DNA of 54,250 bases from Alphaproteobacteria bacterium (GTDB lineage: Bacteria; Pseudomonadota; Alphaproteobacteria; MPNO01; VGEU01), in assembly GCA_016869145.1 (NCBI GenBank), contig VGEU01000012.1, forward strand, positions 1 through 54,250. The letters run 5' to 3'. Positions 53,590 to 54,250 of the stretch are shown one piece after another. The notes under the pieces were generated by a model that saw only the letters and a program-made list of their open reading frames with translations, ran no database searches and was not told the origin of the DNA. The translations under genes and the position numbers were made by a program. Every line of letters starts with the position of its first letter. The first letter of the stretch is position 1.

Positions 53590-54250
53590 TCAGTTCACCG
53601 AGGTCGCGGGAAGCCGGAACACCTGGCCCGGATAGATGAGGTCGGGATCGCGGATGCGGTCGCGGTTCGCATCATAGATCACCGAATAGAGCGTGCCCTG
53701 GCCGAGCGTGCGCCGCGCGATCCGCCATAGGCTGTTGCCCGGCTCGACGATCACGGTGGCGCGCTGGCCGACGGCGAGCGCGATATCGGCGCGCGCAAAC
53801 GGCGCCTGGATGCGCGCCAGCACCTTGCCGCCTTCGTCGACGGTCTCGACACGGAGCGCGTACTCGCCGACCGCCACGGGCGCTGCGGGCGCGAGTTGCC
53901 AGCGGCCGTCGGCACCCGCCGTCGCGCGGCCGAGGAAGGTCGTGTCGAGATAGACGTGCACCACCGCGCCGGCGGGCGCGCGGCCGGCGATCGCGACATG
54001 GCCGGCGCCGTCATAGTCGATCGCCTCGAGCGCGACCGCGGCACCCGCGGCACCGGGCGTCGCGCGCGCGGCGGGCGCGACGGCGGAGGGTGCGGCGGCG
54101 GAGGGTGCAGCAATCGGCGGCGCGACCGTCGGCGGCACGACCGTCGGCGGGAGGACCATCGGCGGGACGACCATCGAAGGGACACTGGCGGCATCGCCGG
54201 CGAGCGGCCCGCCCGATGCACCCGGTCCGGTCGTCGCGCCGCCGCGTGCG
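53590..54250 (-). CDS. LysM-domain protein (5' end beyond window)
   Basis: Partial protein; the frame is open to the right edge, so the N-terminus is not visible. About 220 residues are seen. From the left of the product: a Pro/Ala/Val-rich low-complexity stretch, an Ig/carboxypeptidase-like domain (VHVYLDTTFLGRATAGADGR), and a C-terminal LysM (VEPGNSLWRIARRTLGQGTL, then DPDLIYPGQVFRLP) that binds peptidoglycan. It is thus an envelope protein, probably anchored to the cell wall and resembling LysM cell-wall-binding proteins of alphaproteobacteria. It converges on the gene at 53122-53571. Confidence 0.85.
   Translation of the reverse strand, partial: ARGGATTGPGASGGPLAGDAASVPSMVVPPMVLPPTVVPPTVAPPIAAPSAAAPSAVAPAARATPGAAGAAVALEAIDYDGAGHVAIAGRAPAGAVVHVYLDTTFLGRATAGADGRWQLAPAAPVAVGEYALRVETVDEGGKVLARIQAPFARADIALAVGQRATVIVEPGNSLWRIARRTLGQGTLYSVIYDANRDRIRDPDLIYPGQVFRLPATSVN
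54070..54174 (-). repeat. 15-base minisatellite-like repeat encoding xVxPP units
   Basis: The start of the visible LysM gene carries repeats of about 15 bases (GTCGTCCCGCCGATG-like) encoding VVPPM, VLPPT, VVPPT and VAPPI, then more degenerate AAPSA units. Such repeats often vary in number by slippage. Confidence 0.65.

Overview
The window is GC-rich (about 70% by eye), densely coded chromosomal DNA from an alphaproteobacterium. It is probably Rhodospirillales-like, but the sequence alone cannot fix the family. The alphaproteobacterial character rests on a DUF2794 gene, a host-attachment family gene, the Zur/Znu layout with its palindromic operator, and the gene types around guaB, guaA, rlmE and der-bamB. 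About 55 protein genes (one of them running off the right edge) and one tRNA-Gln gene (CUG anticodon) can be supported. No gap without a gene exceeds 300 bases. There is no rRNA, CRISPR array, prophage or complete insertion sequence.

Layout. 1-8903 is catabolic and transport DNA: a nitrate/sulfonate/taurine-type ABC transporter operon, a divergent amidohydrolase and SDR pair, a TRAP-type solute-binding gene broken by an in-frame amber codon, and an SDR plus hydroxycinnamoyl-CoA hydratase/lyase-like pair divergent from a MarR regulator. 9043-14960 is a polyphosphate cluster: CYTH-CHAD triphosphatase, SixA phosphatase, Ppk1 and Ppx/GppA. 14955-19640 is a zinc cluster: znuA faces zur-znuC-znuB-DUF1007-NicO across a perfect 15-bp Zur-box palindrome. 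19662-25876 runs leftwards: a YfgM-like TPR protein, bamB, der, a VOC protein, a PCuAC copper chaperone and a UbiD-family decarboxylase. 26037-35796 is mostly housekeeping: DUF2794, a 2OG-Fe(II) oxygenase, a NUDIX hydrolase, idi2, guaA, guaB, rlmE and a second Ppx/GppA.

35962-38803 holds tRNA-Gln, a GFA-family protein and a large FG-GAP repeat protein beside an AT-richer intergenic patch with a long hairpin. 39097-42579 is a second ABC importer of the same broad class. It is followed by sthA, two Rieske oxygenases on the minus strand, and the 3' third of an RND efflux pump whose 5' part is missing next to the second Rieske gene. 47865-53571 carries psuG, three translationally coupled lipoprotein genes including an M48 protease, an AMP-dependent ligase and a small unknown. 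The window ends inside a LysM protein.

How the genes fit together. Several blocks suggest use of aromatic acids or lignin-derived compounds: the HCHL-like gene with MarR, UbiD, the VanA-like Rieske gene, the acyl-CoA ligase, the SDRs and the amidohydrolase. They are dispersed, and their electron-transfer or ligase partners are not in the window. The zinc and polyphosphate clusters are each near-complete functional units. I see no clearly new defence or mobile system. The less ordinary items are the lipoprotein/M48 trio, the GNAT-transmembrane chimera, the amber-interrupted TRAP gene, the RND remnant and the hairpin upstream of the FG-GAP gene.
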